A DNA stretch of 64,000 nucleotides, from the NCBI GenBank assembly GCA_934438135.1, contig CAKSBP010000015.1, forward strand, positions 1 through 64,000, given 5' to 3'. Below are positions 60,798 through 64,000 of the stretch, one piece after another. The stretch comes from an uncultured Clostridium sp. GTDB taxonomy: Bacteria; Bacillota; Clostridia; Lachnospirales; Lachnospiraceae. How positions within the stretch are numbered: position 1 is the first letter of the stretch; each line of letters begins with the position of its first letter. The notes beneath the pieces are model-generated. The model worked only from the letters and a program-made list of their open reading frames with translations. It was not told the DNA's origin and did not search any database. The position numbers and the translations under genes are program-made.

Positions 60798-60841
60798 GAA
60801 AAACCATTGTGTAGATGATTAATCGATACAATGGTTTTTTA
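60798..60841. terminator. Bidirectional terminator between the esterase and TetR genes
   Basis: AAAAACCATTGT pairs with ACAATGGTTTTT around an 18-base loop, with a T-run on both strands. The right arm and part of the loop lie in the last codons of the TetR gene. Confidence 0.88.
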
Positions 60842-61421
60842 TAATGTCACGGATTGTATGAAACAGATAAGGTTTATATTCTTTAATAGAAACCGGCTCG
60901 TTATATAAAATCGGACTATAGCAGCTGGAACCAACTAGTTCAATGATGGAATAAATCATAATTTCAGGATCGCGGAAACTATGATTAGATTCTTCAATTA
61001 ATGTATTGTATACATCATAAAAGTTTATATCTGCTGCGTCTTTCGGTGAAATCAAAGCTGATTTAAAAACACCCCATCCTAAATTTTTGGAAATAAAAAT
61101 CAGCAGGGATTTATTTTTCACCAGCTGATTAATAATGTGGTCGACAATAAAAATAACTTTGTCTTCTGCATTGTTAATGTCAGACTGAAGTAGTTCTGCA
61201 TGTGCATTGTAAAATAACTGGCTTGCTTTATGGGAAATCAGTTTATTACGGATATCGTATTTATCCGAAAAGTAAAGATAAAAAGTGCCTTTTGCCACAC
61301 CCGCTTTGGTTACGATGTCAGATATGGATGTCTTGTTAATGCCCTTGGTAGTAAATAAGTCGAAAGCCGTATTTAGTAATGCATCTTTCTTTTCTTTTTT
61401 GTTTTTTTCAATTTTCCCCAT
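60819..61421 (-). CDS. TetR-family transcriptional regulator
   Basis: A 200-residue regulator with an N-terminal TetR helix-turn-helix (about residues 10-55, LLNTAFDLFTTKGINKTSISDIVTKAGVAKGTFYLYFSDKYD) and a ligand-binding helical C-terminal domain. I start at 61421 because GGAAGGAGG lies 7 bases upstream and MGKIEKNKKEKKD is a usual start; a frame to 61472 has no such site. Targets are unknown. It faces away from the rfb genes and towards the esterase. Confidence 0.9.
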   Translation of the reverse strand: MGKIEKNKKEKKDALLNTAFDLFTTKGINKTSISDIVTKAGVAKGTFYLYFSDKYDIRNKLISHKASQLFYNAHAELLQSDINNAEDKVIFIVDHIINQLVKNKSLLIFISKNLGWGVFKSALISPKDAADINFYDVYNTLIEESNHSFRDPEIMIYSIIELVGSSCYSPILYNEPVSIKEYKPYLFHTIRDIIKNHCID

Positions 61422-61570
61422 TCCAAAGCCTCCTTCCTTATCATTATATGGATTATACCACTTTAAAGTCAATGCTAATCTTTGAATAAATCATAGATAT
61501 ACAGCAAAAATAAGAAGGAATTAAAGAGAGAGAGCTTCTTTCTGCCATCTGTTTCGAATGGAAGGAGTTA

Positions 61571-61599
61571 TTGTATTTAAAGAAAACGTATGATACAAT
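61571..61599 (+). promoter_or_regulatory. Weak candidate promoter for the rfb genes
   Basis: TTGTAT at 61571-61576, a 17-base spacer and TACAAT at 61594-61599, about 90 bases before rfbA. The -35 is poor. Confidence 0.4.
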
Positions 61600-61688
61600 A
61601 TACAAAAAGAACTGACAGATTTTAGATGATATGGAAGCTGATATAAAGAAGAATGCACTTGAAAAAAGTGAAGAAATGGAGGTAAGAA

Positions 61689-62561
61689 ATGAAAGGGATT
61701 ATTTTAGCAGGAGGTTCAGGTACAAGACTGTATCCTTTGACGCAGGCGATATCCAAACAGATTCTGCCTGTATACGATAAACCTATGATATATTATCCTT
61801 TATCAGTACTTATGCTGGCAGGAATAAAGGATATTTTGATTATATCAACAGAACGTGACATGCCATGTTTCAAGCAGCTTTTAGGAGATGGAGGAAAGTA
61901 CGGACTGAACATAGAATATGAGATTCAGAAAGCACCGAATGGGCTTGCGGAGGCATTTATTATAGGGGAAGAATTTATTGGAGATAGTAGTGTTTCCCTG
62001 ATTTTAGGGGACAACATTTTTTATGGAAGAAGTTTTTCAGGTACATTGAAAAAGCTTTCTACTTTAGAAGAAGGAGCGGTCATATTTGGTTATCCAGTCC
62101 GAGATCCAAGAGCATACGGAGTCGTAGAGTTTGATGAAAATGGAAAGGCTCTTTCTATTGAAGAAAAGCCCGAACAGCCAAAATCACGTTATGCAGTACC
62201 AGGTCTCTATTTTTATGATAACTCTGTTGTTGAAATTGCAAAATCTATAAAACCTTCTTCAAGAGGAGAACTGGAAATTACCTCAGTTAATAATATTTAT
62301 TTAGAGGCGGGAAAACTAAAAGTTGAAAAATTAGGACGTGGAATGGCATGGCTTGATACTGGAAGTCATGATTCCCTGCTGGATGCAGCAAATTATGTTG
62401 CAGCGATACAAAAACGTCAAGGATTATATGTATCCTGCATTGAAGAGATTGCTTTTAAACAAGGTTTTATTTCAAAAGAACAGCTGATAGAACTTGCACA
62501 GCCACTGATTAAGACAGATTACGGAAAATATCTGATTGAGGTAGCGGATGAAACAATATAA
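61689..62561 (+). CDS. rfbA: Glucose-1-phosphate thymidylyltransferase
   Basis: RfbA makes dTDP-glucose from glucose-1-phosphate and dTTP, the first step to dTDP-rhamnose. The nucleotidyltransferase signature GGSGTRLYPLT is at residues 8-18, KQILPVYDKPMIYYPLS follows, and LGDNIFYG and GRGMAWLDTG are conserved. The 290-residue length is standard. AATGGAGG lies just upstream. It is the first of a rhamnose-precursor run (rfbA, rfbC, rfbD); rfbB is probably downstream of the window. Confidence 0.97.
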   Translation: MKGIILAGGSGTRLYPLTQAISKQILPVYDKPMIYYPLSVLMLAGIKDILIISTERDMPCFKQLLGDGGKYGLNIEYEIQKAPNGLAEAFIIGEEFIGDSSVSLILGDNIFYGRSFSGTLKKLSTLEEGAVIFGYPVRDPRAYGVVEFDENGKALSIEEKPEQPKSRYAVPGLYFYDNSVVEIAKSIKPSSRGELEITSVNNIYLEAGKLKVEKLGRGMAWLDTGSHDSLLDAANYVAAIQKRQGLYVSCIEEIAFKQGFISKEQLIELAQPLIKTDYGKYLIEVADETI

Positions 62562-62582
62562 TAGAAAGATGAGGAAACAGCA

Positions 62583-63128
62583 ATGGGAAACTTTAATTTT
62601 GAAAAGTGTGGAGACATTGAGGGACTTTATGAAATTACACCAAAGGTGTTTGGCGACAACCGAGGATATTTTTTTGAATCGTATGAGTATGAGCAGTTTA
62701 AAGCTGCCGGACTTGATATGGTTTTTGTACAGGACAATCAAAGCTTTTCTTCGAAAGGCGTAATTCGGGGGCTTCATTATCAGAAAGAACATATGCAGGG
62801 AAAACTAGTTCGTGTTGTCAGTGGAAGAGTATTTGATGTTGCTGTAGATATCCGTCCAGATTCTAAAACATTTGGGAGATGGCATGGAGTAATTCTAGAT
62901 TCTGAAAAGAAAAATATGTTTTATATTCCAGAAGGATTTGCACACGGATTCTTAGTACTCTCTGATACTGCAGAATTTGTTTATAAATGTACCGATTATT
63001 ATCATCCAGAAGAAGAGGCCGGTTATATGTGGAATGACCCGGCATTTGGAATTGAATGGCCAATAGAAGATGGTATGGAACTTTCTTTTTCTGATAAAGA
63101 TCAGAAATACCAGCCATTTCAGAAATAA
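62583..63128 (+). CDS. rfbC: dTDP-4-dehydrorhamnose 3,5-epimerase
   Basis: RfbC epimerises the 4-keto sugar at C3 and C5. Cupin motifs are present: NRGYFFESY, QDNQSFSSKGVIRGLHYQ (catalytic His) and EGFAHGFLVLSD. At 181 residues it has the normal length. A GAGGAAACAG site precedes the ATG. It starts 21 bases after rfbA, so the genes are co-transcribed. Confidence 0.96.
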   Translation: MGNFNFEKCGDIEGLYEITPKVFGDNRGYFFESYEYEQFKAAGLDMVFVQDNQSFSSKGVIRGLHYQKEHMQGKLVRVVSGRVFDVAVDIRPDSKTFGRWHGVILDSEKKNMFYIPEGFAHGFLVLSDTAEFVYKCTDYYHPEEEAGYMWNDPAFGIEWPIEDGMELSFSDKDQKYQPFQK

Positions 63129-63146
63129 TATTTTGGGAGGCTAATG

Positions 63147-64000
63147 ATGAAAGTATTATTAACCGGAGCGGACGGTCAATTGGGACGGGCTTTTAATGAA
63201 TTGTTAAAGAATGAAAAAGAAGTTGTTCTTATTAATACAGTACGAAAAAGAAAAGGAACAGAATATCTGCCTTTGGGAAAAATCATAGAGATGAATATTT
63301 CCGATTCTAAAATGGTGAATCAGGTAATTGAAGCCGAAAAGCCGGATATTATCATTAACTGTGCTGCGTTTACAAAAGTAGATTTATGTGAATCGGAACA
63401 GGAAACAGCAGAACAAGTAAATGCAGGTGGACCAGAGAATCTGGCAAAGGCAGCGCAAGCAATAGGAGCAAAATACGTCCAGGTTTCCACAGACTATGTA
63501 TTTGACGGAGAAGGAAATCATCCATATGTAGAAGAAGACACGACAGCCCCTGCAACTGTTTATGGAAAGACAAAGCTGGCAGGTGAAGAGGCAGCACTTA
63601 AGTATTGTAAAAAAACTTTTGTTGTCCGTACTGCATGGCTTTATGGAGATGGAGCAAACTTTCTTCAAACGATGCTTCGTCTAGCAGAAAAGAATAAGGA
63701 AGTACGTGTAGTAAATGATCAGATAGGAACGCCTACTACATCTATGGAACTTGCAAGAATGATTTGGCATCTTGTCCAGACAGAAAAATATGGCATTTAT
63801 CATGGAAGCTGTGAAGGAGCAGCAAGCTGGTATGAGTTTGCTGTAGAAATTTTTAAAAAATTCGGTTGCGATATAAAGGTGAATCCGATTACAACAAAAG
63901 AGTATCCGACACCGGCAAAACGTCCGAAATATTCTGTTTTAGAGAATAGGCATCTAAAAGAAGAAACCGGTTACCAGATGAAGGACTGGAAAGAAGCACT
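63147..64000 (+). CDS. rfbD: dTDP-4-dehydrorhamnose reductase (3' end outside window)
   Basis: RfbD makes the final reduction to dTDP-rhamnose. The frame stays open from ATG 63147 (GGGAGG 6 bases upstream; ATG 63144 is also in frame) to the window edge. The Rossmann motif GADGQLG is near the start, AAFTKVDLCE and STDYVFDGEG follow, and YGKTKLAGE holds the catalytic YxxxK. About 284 residues are visible out of a usual near 285-300, so only the last few are missing. Confidence 0.95.
   Translation, partial: MKVLLTGADGQLGRAFNELLKNEKEVVLINTVRKRKGTEYLPLGKIIEMNISDSKMVNQVIEAEKPDIIINCAAFTKVDLCESEQETAEQVNAGGPENLAKAAQAIGAKYVQVSTDYVFDGEGNHPYVEEDTTAPATVYGKTKLAGEEAALKYCKKTFVVRTAWLYGDGANFLQTMLRLAEKNKEVRVVNDQIGTPTTSMELARMIWHLVQTEKYGIYHGSCEGAASWYEFAVEIFKKFGCDIKVNPITTKEYPTPAKRPKYSVLENRHLKEETGYQMKDWKEA

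Overview
The window is AT-rich chromosomal DNA from a Gram-positive, spore-forming anaerobe of the Clostridia, most likely family Lachnospiraceae; the genus cannot be fixed from sequence alone. Pointers are strong AGGAGG-type ribosome sites, frequent TTG/GTG starts, a T-box in front of pheST, an L-box lysine riboswitch in front of dapA, glycerol-phosphate wall-polymer genes, SpoIID- and SleB-type proteins, and paired 4Fe-4S proteins. No rRNA, tRNA, CRISPR array, insertion sequence or prophage was seen. The last gene (rfbD) runs off the right edge.

Layout. 1-4.2 kb: an aldo/keto reductase with ferredoxin motifs, then larB-larC-larE for the nickel-pincer cofactor, closed by a terminator. 4.3-8.3 kb: two uncharacterised membrane proteins, the c-di-AMP synthase cdaA, its partner cdaR and an HPr protein. 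8.3-10.3 kb: leuA with a long leader. 10.3-13.9 kb: tagD, a HAD phosphatase and two CDP-glycerol glycerophosphotransferases. 14.3-16.1 kb: typA (minus). 16.3-19.8 kb: a two-OB-fold protein, a cobO-like adenosyltransferase, and riboswitch-controlled dapA-dapB. 20-24 kb: an ABC ATPase, a permease/GldG fusion and a DUF4340-like protein. 24.3-28.5 kb: a purine permease (minus), a SpoIID-like protein and a YihY/BrkB membrane protein (minus). 28.6-32.5 kb: T-box and pheS-pheT. 32.6-39.4 kb: a VanZ-like protein, a small membrane protein, a VanR/VanS-like two-component system, and three tightly overlapping genes for an exported protein, an ABC ATPase with altered motifs and a permease. 39.5-43.1 kb: an AP2-like protein (minus), a SleB-type cell-wall hydrolase and thrC. 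43.4-48.5 kb: a strongly expressed Ig-like surface protein with a Ser/Glu/Ala/Pro/Thr repeat tract and a secreted metallo-beta-lactamase-fold protein. 48.6-57.0 kb: a wall-polymer locus with a CDP-glycerol transferase/GT4 fusion, two pyruvyl-transferase/4Fe-4S/FrhB fusions and a TagGH-type exporter. 57.2-64 kb: a second Ig-like exported protein (minus), an esterase, a TetR regulator (minus) and dTDP-rhamnose genes rfbA, rfbC, rfbD.

How it fits together. Much of the window serves the cell envelope: glycerol-phosphate and rhamnose precursors (tagD, rfbACD), polymerases, modification enzymes and exporter, secreted Ig-like proteins, hydrolases, and c-di-AMP signalling, which in other Firmicutes affects wall and osmotic balance. 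The rest is amino-acid biosynthesis (leuA, dapAB, thrC) and translation (pheST, typA).

The least explained parts, and the best candidates for undescribed biology, are the two-component/altered-ABC operon at 33.5-39.4 kb, the AP2-like protein at 39.6 kb, and the paired pyruvyl-transferase/FrhB fusions at 51-55.5 kb, one of which has lost most of its N-terminal motifs.
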